Below are positions 52,190 to 60,056 of a DNA stretch of 64,000 nt, piece by piece. Origin of the DNA: Saccharomyces mikatae IFO 1815 (Eukaryota > Ascomycota > Saccharomycetes > Saccharomycetales > Saccharomycetaceae). Within the stretch, counting starts at the first letter, position 1. Every line of letters starts with the position of its first letter. Where the stretch lies: the NCBI RefSeq assembly GCF_947241705.1, contig NC_079259.1, positions 806,001 to 870,000 of the forward strand, written 5' to 3'. Below the pieces are notes generated by a model that made no database searches, was not told the origin of the DNA, and saw nothing but the letters and a program-made list of their open reading frames with translations. The position numbers and the translations under genes are program-made.

Positions 52190-52423
52190 ATGAGCCAACA
52201 ACAGGGCTACTACCAACAAGGTCCTCCGCCACAACAAGGTTATTACCAACAAGGTCCTCCGCCACAACAAGGTTATTACCAACAAGGTCCACCACAACAG
52301 GGCTACCCTCAACAACAGCCAGTCTACGTCCAACAAGGTCAACAGAAGGAAGAGAGCTGCTTGGATAGCTGCTTAAAATGTCTATGTTGTTGCTTCCTAT
52401 TAGAGTTAGTTTGCGGTAACTGA
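52190..52423 (+). CDS. YDR210W homologue, small CYSTM-family tail-anchored protein
   Basis: A 77-codon gene with ATG at 52190 (MSQQQGYYQQGP). The N-terminal two thirds are Gln/Gly/Pro/Tyr repeats (YYQQGPPPQQG) from a 33-bp DNA repeat. The end has the CYSTM module, a cysteine-rich membrane segment (SCLDSCLKCLCCCFLLELVC). CYSTM proteins lie in the plasma membrane and are linked to stress tolerance; the S. cerevisiae homologue YDR210W has no clear function. It is the last gene before the retroelement cluster and is intact. The symbol is left empty because only a systematic name exists. Confidence 0.9.
   Translation: MSQQQGYYQQGPPPQQGYYQQGPPPQQGYYQQGPPQQGYPQQQPVYVQQGQQKEESCLDSCLKCLCCCFLLELVCGN
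52208..52302 (+). repeat. 33-bp in-frame tandem repeat in YDR210W
   Basis: Units starting TA(C/T)TACCAACAAGGTCC at 52208, 52241 and 52274 code for YYQQGPPPQQG twice and a 10-residue variant YYQQGPPQQG. The first two units differ at only one or two bases, so copy number may have changed recently. Confidence 0.85.
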
Positions 52424-52541
52424 ATCTTTTTTTATCAACTGGTCTTTATAGGAAGTAAAAGTCACATATCTCCCGAGCTATGCTGCAAAAGACTGTATAA
52501 TTACTTTTAAGCTTTATGTATAGAATATACCGACATCATTA

Positions 52542-52606
52542 TGTTGGAACAAGAATGGACTATCATCCATTTATTGTTAGAATAAAATATGAGACTATTA
52601 TTAATG
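52542..52606 (+). repeat. Possible truncated delta LTR remnant, plus strand
   Basis: TGTTGGAACAAGAATGGACTATCATC resembles the start of Ty1/Ty2 delta LTRs in its spaced pattern (TGTTGGAA, then ACTATCATC), here followed by AT-rich sequence that I cannot align further. It lies in the 351-bp spacer between YDR210W and the main retroelement nest. I take it as an old 5' fragment; the right end is a guess. Confidence 0.4.
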
Positions 52607-52774
52607 TTGTTTTTTTTTATACGTTACCAAAAAGGAATGTAAATCAGAAACATAGTGCCAAAGAGTAGAAAAACATAAAATGTAGTGGAAATTAGTACAC
52701 AAAAACTAAAAATATAATTCGAGTTATAAATTAAAACAAATACTACTTAAAATGGTCAGTTGTCTCTTGCACAT

Positions 52775-52857
52775 TCCAAAATAGGTGAATTTTGAGCTAA
52801 CTGTTGAGAGTCCTTTATTCAGAAAGGCAATTTTATTATTTGCAGTTACAGAATATG
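52775..52857 (-). repeat. Delta LTR, first fragment (3' part)
   Basis: Read on the minus strand this is the end of a Ty1/Ty2-type delta LTR. The plus-strand text GGTGAATTTTGAG and GTCCTTTATTCAGAAAGGCAA follows the delta pattern. It is cut off at 52857 by the solo tau-like LTR. The outer end is set by alignment from memory and may be off by several bases. Confidence 0.65.
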
Positions 52858-53239
52858 TGTTGGAATAAGTGATTACTACTATACATTTATTCGTATAAAT
52901 TGGTGTAGTTGATGACGAACATTCTTGAACATGATACTAATAATGTTGGGTATATGAATACAAACATTCTTATGATGATACCAACTAAATTGGAGTAGGC
53001 AAATTCTAATTATAGAATTTCCTGCACTAGTAAGATAAAGATCTATTAATTGACCAGAACTTGGTATATAAGAAGATGAGTTATCACCAAATTCTTATCA
53101 TCAACACTCTGATTTATTGTTGAACCTTTGGGTTTAATATAACCAATCAGCGTGTGTTTTGTATACCTCTCTTATATAAATTAAGAAGAAACGACTTATT
53201 CTTAATTATTATAACTTACTTAACAACTAATTATCAACA
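52858..53239 (+). repeat. Solo tau-like (Ty4-family) LTR, plus strand
   Basis: This 382-bp sequence starts TGTTGGAATAAGTGATTACTAC and ends CTAATTATCAACA, as do the LTRs of the complete element nearby, but in the opposite orientation. The second half resembles them closely (ACTCTGATTTATTG; TCAGCGTGTGTTTT; CTCTCTTATATAAATTAAG). The middle differs and is longer (382 against 329 bp), so it belongs to another subfamily. The flanks ATATG and AGATG agree in four of five bases, a decayed target duplication. No internal region remains, so it is a solo LTR left by recombination. Confidence 0.85.
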
Positions 53240-53408
53240 AGATGCTCGAAGTTCCTCGAGAAAACAGGAATCCACAAAAGAGAATCGATAATTCTACACA
53301 CTAATATATTGATTGATTCTCTATCTTTTACATTGGCATTCATTATCCTAATGCATTATCAATCTTTGCGTTTCAGTTTCCACTAAAGTCGATGACTGTC
53401 TCTCAATC
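53240..53408 (-). repeat. Delta LTR, second fragment (middle part)
   Basis: This part continues the delta: GAAGTTCCTCGAG, AGGAATCCACAAAAGAGAATC, ATAATTCTACACA and CAATCTTTGCGTTTCAGTTTCCACTAA all follow the reverse complement of a Ty1 delta. It joins the first fragment across the solo LTR and ends at 53408 with CAATC, the target duplication of the Ty4/Tsu4 insertion. Confidence 0.8.
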
Positions 53409-53737
53409 TGTTGATAATTAGTAGTTTAGTAAGTTGTAATAATTAAGAATAGTCGTTCCTTCTTAATCTATATAAGAGAGGTATATAAAACACACGCTGA
53501 TTAGTTATATTAAACCAAAAGGTTCAGACATAAATCAGAGTGTTAATGATAAGAATTTGATGATAACTCATCTTCTTATATAATAAGTTCTGATCAATTA
53601 ATAGATCTTTATCTCATTACTGCAGTAAATTCTATTATTAGAATTTTTCTACTTCAATTTATACGAAGACGTATAGTTGCAATAACTTAATCCAATTTAT
53701 ACGAATAGGTGTATAGTAGTAATCACTTATTCCAACA
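53409..53737 (-). repeat. 3' LTR of the Ty4/Tsu4 element
   Basis: This 329-bp LTR is identical, by direct reading, to the 5' LTR. Its ends are TGTTGG and CAACA on the minus strand. It contains TATA-like boxes (for example TTATATAAGAAG) and two copies of TTCGTATAAATTG about 40 bp apart near its 5' end. Confidence 0.95.
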
Positions 53738-53746
53738 TGCCCCCTT
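53738..53746 (-). other. Polypurine tract (plus-strand primer) of the element
   Basis: Minus-strand AAGGGGGCA directly precedes the 3' LTR start TGTTGG. It is in the expected place for the primer of second-strand DNA synthesis. Confidence 0.75.
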
Positions 53747-53811
53747 AAAGATATATTATTGTACTCCAACAGATATCTGCTATGTGTTTGGTTCTTAAGT
53801 AATTTTAATTA

Positions 53812-56800
53812 TCAATAGTCCGTTGAGGCCAAAATATCCTGTGGTGTTATCTGATTGTTCAATACTTTAATAAATCTATCAAAATCAGATATTGAGACTG
53901 GTTTGGTAAGTAAATCTGCTATATTATCTTTACCTTTTATTTTTATTAGTTTTATAATCTTCTCTTTTATTTTCTCTTTAATTATTTCTGTTTTTATCCA
54001 TGTGAACTTCTGTTTGGGTTGTAGATAGCTCCGATTTAAACCTTCGATAGCTGGTTTTGAATCAGTAAGCATTGTAAGTTCCTTATCTCCACCTTCTCCG
54101 AGTTCTGTTAAGGTTGCCTTCAGTGTTTCTGAGTCTGCATAGCCTTCATAGATAGCATGAAGTTCTGCTTCAGTTGAGGATACGCACTTGTTTGAGCTTT
54201 TATTAGAATAAACATTGAAGATATTTTTTCCATACCAAATTATAACACCAATTCTTGATTGTGCATCGTATTCTGTTCCAACTGATGCATCTGTGATAGT
54301 AGTGATTTTCTTATCTTTGTTAAGATCTCTATCATAGTGTATGCCTATATTCGTATGTTGTACCAAGTATTGTATGATTTTATAAATCATGTAGAACACC
54401 TGTTTATGAGGAAAGTTTACTAATCTAGCCACCTTTTTAACCGCAAATTCAACATCATATCTACATTTATACCTAACATAGTTAAGTTCACCTAATAGTT
54501 GCTGTAATTTCAACACGCCGTCTTTGTATTCCTTTTCGGTCATTTTTAATTCTCCGTTTTTAGGATCAATCTTGTATATTGATATGTGTGGAATTGACCT
54601 TTTTCTAACCTTATCCAATTCCTTTTTATATTTCTCACCCATTTTTTCTATAAATGATATTAACGTCAAATCAACCGTACCAAGTTTTTTGTTATAGATC
54701 AAATCCATTCCTAGAATATCTGTATCCAAAATACCATCTATTAAGGTACCAGTAATTTTCAATTCAAAGGTTTTTTTTAAATTGTTTATGAAATCATCTA
54801 GTCTTTGTTCATCACTTGCTGCAATCACACAGTCATCAACATAAACTGCGATCATGAGTTTTTTATCCTTGGATTGGTATAGTCCTGGAGTATAAGTATT
54901 ATCTTTTAATCCAACACTATTTAGATATCGTCTAAGATGGTCGTTCCATTCTTTAGGACTCTGTTTGAGACCATATAGTGCTTTATCTAGTTTAACAACG
55001 CATCTTCTGTCATGAGGGTGTGGAATGTAAATGTCTTCTTCCAGTTTAGCATATAAGAACGCATGGTTAATATCTAGTGTTTTCATGAACATATTCCTAT
55101 TGTTTGCAATCATCAGAAATATTTTAATGTGGTTATGGTTTAGGGATTCTGTTCCAATAACGTTATACGTGTCTGGTGTCTGGATATCACCTCTACAAAC
55201 AATTCTTGCTTTATAGATACCATTTCTCTTCTTTGAGAATATTGTATTTGTCGGAATTATTAAATTACTGGGAACATCAGATCTGTTGTATTTGACGTTG
55301 ATGTCAAATACTTTCATATCCTTGAGATTCTGTAATTCTTTCCTGTATGCCTCTTTATAAGCATGTTTTTCTTTGAGATCAGCATTTCCTGAAATAGCTT
55401 CATTGTAGTATATGGTTTTAATTCTCGGTGCAGAACTTGTTTCTGTGTTATCCGGAAGTAATTTAATTATATTCTTTCTCTGACGCTTATTGTCTCTTTC
55501 AACCATGTCATGAAACGAGGTCCTGTTTTCAACAGGCCGCTTTCTTTTCTTATTCAAAGAATTAAACGTTTTATTCAGGAATCCAGCTTTGTTTATTGCT
55601 GGTTTTTCTGACTCAATTGTTTCATCTGTTATTATTGATGATTTTAGTGTAGCATTCGATTTTTCCGCTTCGCTATTTTCCATCACTTGTACTAACTCTT
55701 CATTATTACCTTCCGATGAGATACTTGTATCAGAGTTATTTTTGTTTTCTACCTTGTTTGATTCAACATATGTTTGGTCAGTATTGTCCATAACATTTAT
55801 AACCAGGGGCAGGTGATGACTTTCTTCGTGAGTAGAATAGTCATCATTTTGAACATCATTGTCCTTTAATGATGTAACATTTGATTCAGTTTGAACATCT
55901 ACGTATTGAGAGGTGTCATAACTTGAGGTTTTTGAATCTAAATCTTGTTCAAGTAATACTTCTGGATCAACAATGTTTTCGAATAATTCTTGTTGTGATT
56001 GTAAGATATTATCATCTGTTACATTGTCCTTATTACTTGCAACTGTAACTGATTCATTAGTAGGATCATGTGAAATATAATCGCTCTCATCTTCTGATGA
56101 TTCCTTGTAATTTATTTCCTTTCCACTGATCTTCCTATGCGTTCTACTAGCAATATTATCATCATTGTTGATGTTTATGCTGTTCTGGCTTCCAACAAGG
56201 TTCTCTTGTAGTGCCGTGGGGACTCTATAAACATTTTCATCGAGAATATCCTCATCAGTATTACTTGATTTATTAATTTCGTTTCGATCGCTTTCAGTAG
56301 TGATCTTTTCTTTTGAGTGAAGATCTGAATCTATATCCATGTTTTTCACATGATTGTATTTGTCTTCTTCCTCTTCTTCTATGTTAGCAAAGACGTAGTC
56401 TAAATTACCTTCTAGATTATCACTAGGAGATGGGTACTTAGCATTTAATTCAATCTGAGCTAATTCTTCTGTGGTGAACAAGTCTGTAAGTAGTGTAACT
56501 TGTTTATGGTCATCTTCGTAATTTTCCAATGCATCATATAACCTGGAAACAGCATCTGAGTTTTCTGCTTCATTGATGGAATCTGATCTACTTTGATCAT
56601 CTGGGTATATGTTCTGTGTGTTCCTTAATATTGGATCCACTGCATAGTCTGGAATTGTGTAATTATCTGAAGTGAGAATTTTTTTAATAGATGGTACAAA
56701 AAATTTGTATCCGTGACTATTAGGATCTTTGCATAATATTATAGCACGAAGTCCTGATGGTTTTAGTTTATTGTGATTATGATTCCAAATTATTCCTTGT

Positions 56801-58098
56801 TCTCCGAAGGGTAAAAAGGACATGAATCTCACTTTCACAGGTTGACTAGAGATTGCCTGTAGTGGCAGTTGACCTGTGGCTTTGTTTTCTAAACAATTGC
56901 GTACATTGGTAGCAGATGTCACTGCGTATTCCCAAAATTTAATACGTAATTTACTATGTTTTAACAATGTTGTTGCATCAGTAACGATAGTTCTGATGTA
57001 TCTCTCTGCTCTTCCATTGGCAGCATGATCTTGTGTAGCAGAAAAAATATGATGAATTCCTTTTGAAACAAAATATTTTGCTATCTGATCATTTGTAAAT
57101 TCAGTTCCTTGATCTGAATTGATTTCTCTGACCTTTCTGTCAAATTGAGTTTCCACATACTGAATATTTTTCTTGATCTGAGCCAAAATAGTTTCAGCAT
57201 TTTTGTTAAAATGTGTGGAGGTGATACAATATCTTGTATTGTTATCAACCATAATAAGCATGTATCTTTTCGTATCCGAGTTCGAATTTGATACTGGACC
57301 AAAGATATCCATGCACCACGATGAACCTGGTTCATGATCGATACTGTGTTCGTTCATAGATCCTTTATAATGGTTCCTTCTCGTGGCTTTTGAAACTTTA
57401 CAAGTTTCACACCAAAATTCATTTGGTTCTTTTATTAAGTCAAGATTTTCTTCATAATGACTATGTTTAATTGAGTTTTCAATTTGTTGAACTCCTGTAT
57501 GTCCCATTCTTTTATGAGCATCTTTTAAGTTTATAATTTTGGGCTTCAGTCTAATTTTGTTAGAAGAAGTTGGTTGTATTGCATTGATTTTGGAATCATA
57601 TGCTGAGTGATCAATTAAGTCATCCATTTTTACGTGAATAATTCCATTTTTAACATGAGTTTTTATGTTCATATCCTTGTTTTCCAAGGTAGAATAGTTC
57701 TTGCTTAACACCAGATCGGTTTCTCTAGCTAACTCATAACCACTTATAATAGTAGTTTCTTCTTCAGGAACATAATGAGTTAATAAGTAATCATCATTTG
57801 TGTTACATTTAATTTTAATGTATCCTGATCCTTTAACGGAAACTGCATTGTTTTTCCCAATACCAAAGAACTTTACCTTTTCTTTGTTGTCTTCATAATC
57901 AAACAATATATTTTTATTGTTCGTGATATTGACACCTGAACCAGTATCAATAATGACTAGATTTTTGTTTGAACCCTTTTTGTTCTTCTTCTTCTGTTTT
58001 TTCAAAAGTTCTGACTGGTTTCGTGCCTGTTTTAATATATTCTTTTTGGGTTGAACCTTGTGAATAATAACCTTTTGAGTAGCTGGGCGTTGAATGCC
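53812..58098 (-). CDS. pol (TYB4-type) of the Ty4/Tsu4 element, made by +1 frameshift
   Basis: The frame is open from the frameshift point (58098) to TGA at 53812, 1428 codons; with 365 Gag codons the fusion would have 1793 residues, close to the 1802 of S. cerevisiae Ty4. There is no ATG at the start; the first fitting non-AUG codon, TTG 58005, is not a real start. Domains in order: aspartic protease with DTGSG (codons near 57948), integrase zinc finger HxxxH...CETC (about 57400-57540) and D,D,E residues (WCMDIFGP, NSDQGTEF, GRAERYIRT), a long acidic linker, reverse transcriptase with YVDD (about 54835-54850), and RNase H (TDASVG, STEAELHA, LTDSKPA). All key residues are present. Confidence 0.93.
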   Translation of the reverse strand, partial: GIQRPATQKVIIHKVQPKKNILKQARNQSELLKKQKKKNKKGSNKNLVIIDTGSGVNITNNKNILFDYEDNKEKVKFFGIGKNNAVSVKGSGYIKIKCNTNDDYLLTHYVPEEETTIISGYELARETDLVLSKNYSTLENKDMNIKTHVKNGIIHVKMDDLIDHSAYDSKINAIQPTSSNKIRLKPKIINLKDAHKRMGHTGVQQIENSIKHSHYEENLDLIKEPNEFWCETCKVSKATRRNHYKGSMNEHSIDHEPGSSWCMDIFGPVSNSNSDTKRYMLIMVDNNTRYCITSTHFNKNAETILAQIKKNIQYVETQFDRKVREINSDQGTEFTNDQIAKYFVSKGIHHIFSATQDHAANGRAERYIRTIVTDATTLLKHSKLRIKFWEYAVTSATNVRNCLENKATGQLPLQAISSQPVKVRFMSFLPFGEQGIIWNHNHNKLKPSGLRAIILCKDPNSHGYKFFVPSIKKILTSDNYTIPDYAVDPILRNTQNIYPDDQSRSDSINEAENSDAVSRLYDALENYEDDHKQVTLLTDLFTTEELAQIELNAKYPSPSDNLEGNLDYVFANIEEEEEDKYNHVKNMDIDSDLHSKEKITTESDRNEINKSSNTDEDILDENVYRVPTALQENLVGSQNSININNDDNIASRTHRKISGKEINYKESSEDESDYISHDPTNESVTVASNKDNVTDDNILQSQQELFENIVDPEVLLEQDLDSKTSSYDTSQYVDVQTESNVTSLKDNDVQNDDYSTHEESHHLPLVINVMDNTDQTYVESNKVENKNNSDTSISSEGNNEELVQVMENSEAEKSNATLKSSIITDETIESEKPAINKAGFLNKTFNSLNKKRKRPVENRTSFHDMVERDNKRQRKNIIKLLPDNTETSSAPRIKTIYYNEAISGNADLKEKHAYKEAYRKELQNLKDMKVFDINVKYNRSDVPSNLIIPTNTIFSKKRNGIYKARIVCRGDIQTPDTYNVIGTESLNHNHIKIFLMIANNRNMFMKTLDINHAFLYAKLEEDIYIPHPHDRRCVVKLDKALYGLKQSPKEWNDHLRRYLNSVGLKDNTYTPGLYQSKDKKLMIAVYVDDCVIAASDEQRLDDFINNLKKTFELKITGTLIDGILDTDILGMDLIYNKKLGTVDLTLISFIEKMGEKYKKELDKVRKRSIPHISIYKIDPKNGELKMTEKEYKDGVLKLQQLLGELNYVRYKCRYDVEFAVKKVARLVNFPHKQVFYMIYKIIQYLVQHTNIGIHYDRDLNKDKKITTITDASVGTEYDAQSRIGVIIWYGKNIFNVYSNKSSNKCVSSTEAELHAIYEGYADSETLKATLTELGEGGDKELTMLTDSKPAIEGLNRSYLQPKQKFTWIKTEIIKEKIKEKIIKLIKIKGKDNIADLLTKPVSISDFDRFIKVLNNQITPQDILASTDY

Positions 58099-59194
58099 TA
58101 AGTTCTCTGTTTAATTTCTTTCTACAGTTAACTGAGCTGTGGAATTCCGATTTACAGTACTTACAATTTCTTTCTGAATAGTAAGAGTCATTTGAACTCA
58201 AGTCCATTACTGTTTCAATTACAATATTGATTAAAATTTCTTCAATTCTCTCATTTTTACCAATTGAGTATATATGTAAACGTTGTTTAACCGGATTTTT
58301 CAAAGATTCATGTAAGGTTCCAAGGATTGCCTCTTCTAAAATGTATGTAAGATTTGAACAATTTTGACAACATTTTGAAAGGATCCATTTTTCCATTAAT
58401 ACTAACTTTTGAAGTTCATTCATTAACAAATCAGTATTCTTACAAGTTGTATCCACCAACACTTTTTTCCAAGCCTTTTGTCTTATTTCTCTACCATAAA
58501 GGCTTATGTATTTTTTCTTCAAGTCACGGATGATTCTAAAGATATCACTTGTGTTAATGTTCATTATATCAGGACTTTCATTTAAACCTTCTTTGATAAC
58601 CTTACATAAGATTTCATTTTCACGAGAATCGATGTTTTTAATTTGTTGATCAAAAATGTCATCAAATTCGTACTTCTCAATGAATTGTTGAAAGCTGTTC
58701 AAGAAAACAGGAATATTTTCGATTTTAGTCATCTTATGCTTAAATACCCAATCCTTAGGGTAAAATCTCCTATTTCTTGAGGTCAGAGTATCGAATAAAT
58801 AATATGTCCCAGTTGAATCATTTCTTTCATGTAACCTTTTAACATCTTTATCGAAATCAATCGATTCTAACTTTCTTTTTAATCCAAGAATTACATTACT
58901 AGTTTTTTCAATTTTTTCATCGATTTCCATTAACTGATCGAGATTTGAAATATCGTCATCCTGTTTAACCTCATTTGTAATCTTATTCTTTTTAACGGTT
59001 AATTTGTTTAAAAATATTTCATACGTTTCTAAATCAATTAAGGCTTGCTTCCTCTGTTTGTCATCAATAGAAGTATCGATAATAAAATTTTTAATTTCTT
59101 TAGTAGTATCTTGAATATTGACTCTTGATTGAACCTGCGTAGAAATGTTGTCGTCAGTAACATTTCTTGTTTCATCCCTCACTGGGGTCGCCAT
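57947..59194 (-). CDS. gag (TYA4-type) of the Ty4/Tsu4 element
   Basis: A 415-codon gene with ATG at 59194, whose first base is the last base of the 5' LTR. The start region MATPVRDETRNVTDDN is shared with Ty4 Gag. The capsid-like middle holds TGTYYLFDTLTS and FYPKDWVF. A zinc knuckle, C-x2-C-x4-H-x4-C, lies at residues 344-357, and is followed by the frameshift site in codons 365-366. The protein forms the virus-like particle in which reverse transcription takes place. The end of the frame overlaps pol by 152 nt. Confidence 0.93.
   Translation of the reverse strand: MATPVRDETRNVTDDNISTQVQSRVNIQDTTKEIKNFIIDTSIDDKQRKQALIDLETYEIFLNKLTVKKNKITNEVKQDDDISNLDQLMEIDEKIEKTSNVILGLKRKLESIDFDKDVKRLHERNDSTGTYYLFDTLTSRNRRFYPKDWVFKHKMTKIENIPVFLNSFQQFIEKYEFDDIFDQQIKNIDSRENEILCKVIKEGLNESPDIMNINTSDIFRIIRDLKKKYISLYGREIRQKAWKKVLVDTTCKNTDLLMNELQKLVLMEKWILSKCCQNCSNLTYILEEAILGTLHESLKNPVKQRLHIYSIGKNERIEEILINIVIETVMDLSSNDSYYSERNCKYCKSEFHSSVNCRKKLNRELRHSTPSYSKGYYSQGSTQKEYIKTGTKPVRTFEKTEEEEQKGFKQKSSHY
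58096..58102 (-). promoter_or_regulatory. CTTAGGC +1 ribosomal frameshift site between gag and pol
   Basis: Minus-strand CTT AGG C is in frame with gag (codon 365 is CTT). It is the heptamer used by Ty1, Ty2 and Ty4: the slow AGG codon lets the Leu tRNA slip by one base so that GGC is read next. The new frame continues open into pol, which confirms the site. Confidence 0.92.
59176..59193 (-). other. Primer binding site for tRNA-Asn
   Basis: The plus strand CCCTCACTGGGGTCGCCA equals the last 18 nt of yeast tRNA-Asn(GUU) including CCA. The minus-strand RNA is therefore complementary to that tRNA, which is the Ty4 primer. The site begins right at the LTR end and lies inside gag codons 1-7. Confidence 0.88.
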
Positions 59195-59522
59195 GTTGAT
59201 AATTAGTAGTTTAGTAAGTTGTAATAATTAAGAATAGTCGTTCCTTCTTAATCTATATAAGAGAGGTATATAAAACACACGCTGATTAGTTATATTAAAC
59301 CAAAAGGTTCAGACATAAATCAGAGTGTTAATGATAAGAATTTGATGATAACTCATCTTCTTATATAATAAGTTCTGATCAATTAATAGATCTTTATCTC
59401 ATTACTGCAGTAAATTCTATTATTAGAATTTTTCTACTTCAATTTATACGAAGACGTATAGTTGCAATAACTTAATCCAATTTATACGAATAGGTGTATA
59501 GTAGTAATCACTTATTCCAACA
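59194..59522 (-). repeat. 5' LTR of the Ty4/Tsu4 element
   Basis: This 329-bp LTR is identical by reading to the 3' LTR. It provides the element's promoter on the minus strand, which points away from the tRNA gene. It is followed outwards by the target duplication CAATC (59523-59527). Confidence 0.95.
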
Positions 59523-59611
59523 CAATCTTTATGTCATCTTCTAACACCGTATATGATAATACTAATAAATGGCTACCAGCCAATAGATGATAGTCAGTTC
59601 TTCTTCCAGTA
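59523..59611 (-). repeat. Delta LTR, third fragment (5' part)
   Basis: GTCATCTTCTAACACCGTATATGATAATA and TAGATGATAGT on the plus strand match the reverse complement of the first 100 bp of a Ty1 delta; the terminal TCCAACA has decayed to TCCAGTA (59605-59611). With the other two fragments, less the two target duplications, it adds up to about 331 bp, one full delta. Its 5' end points toward the tRNA gene. Confidence 0.8.
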
Positions 59612-59696
59612 GAAAGATTTAAAGAAGTTTCGATTATTTTCGTTTTCTTTTTTTTCACAGTATAAGTAGCTTCCTAAATAGCTCCCTTTCGAAAAT

Positions 59697-59828
59697 GCTC
59701 GTGTAGCTCAGTGGTTAGAGCTTCGTGCTTATAGCAACATCCGGTTTTCCGGAGTTTCTGTGCACAGGACCTTAGACAGGTCTTTCAAAGCAACGCGACC
59801 GTCGTGGGTTCAAACCCCACCTCGAGCA
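59697..59828 (+). tRNA. tRNA-Ile(UAU) with a 59-nt intron
   Basis: The exon 1 sequence GCTCGTGTAGCTCAGTGG... ends with the anticodon loop CTTATA; the anticodon is TAT (59730-59732), read as AUA isoleucine. The intron covers 59734-59792, one base after the anticodon as in all yeast nuclear tRNA introns. Exon 2 starts ACGCGACC and ends CTCGAGCA, with A as discriminator; CCA is not encoded. The A box (TAGCTCAGTGG, 59704-59714) and B box (GGTTCAAACCC, 59807-59817) are perfect. It is the homologue of S. cerevisiae tI(UAU)D, whose intron is 60 nt. Ty elements favour its upstream side. Confidence 0.95.
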
Positions 59829-59835
59829 CTTTCTC

Positions 59836-59840
59836 TTTTT
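59836..59840 (+). terminator. RNA polymerase III terminator of tRNA-Ile
   Basis: The first run of five T lies seven bases after the tRNA 3' end, and a second T5 run follows one base later (59842-59846). Confidence 0.8.
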
Positions 59841-60056
59841 CTTTTTACCTTAATTGACAACTCAATCCGTATCACATGAGCTGAATGACTTTTATAGGTA
59901 TTCAGTAGGTTTTTTTTTTTTCAATATATTAATGCGAAGAGTTAGGTCACCATTCAAGATGACATTTAGTAGTACACATAGTGTAATTTGTTTGAGAGAA
60001 TTACCAACAGCAGCCCTGTGTTAAAATCTATAATAGAACCACTCATAAGGAAAAAG

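Larger units (their letters stand above)
53409..59522 (-). mobile_element. Complete Ty4/Tsu4-family copia-type LTR retrotransposon
   Basis: This 6114-bp element (Ty4 of S. cerevisiae is about 6.2 kb) has 329-bp LTRs at both ends, flanked by CAATC on each side (53404-53408 and 59523-59527). Its order on the minus strand is 5' LTR, primer site, gag, pol (protease, integrase, reverse transcriptase, RNase H), polypurine tract, 3' LTR. Gag starts MATPVRDETRNV, as in Ty4, but both proteins differ at many positions from S. cerevisiae Ty4, which points to the Tsu4 branch described from S. uvarum. LTR identity and open frames suggest a recent and possibly active copy. It is inserted in an old delta LTR, 174 bp from a tRNA gene. 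Confidence 0.95.

Noticed and set aside
53812-58005. A separate pol gene starting at 58005
   Set aside because: The codon there is TTG, not ATG. The frame is open back to the frameshift point at 58098, so pol is made as a Gag-Pol fusion.
59988-60056. N-terminal extension of GCD6 from 59988
   Set aside because: It begins with TTG and has no ATG; the ATG at 60057 fits the family's N-terminus.
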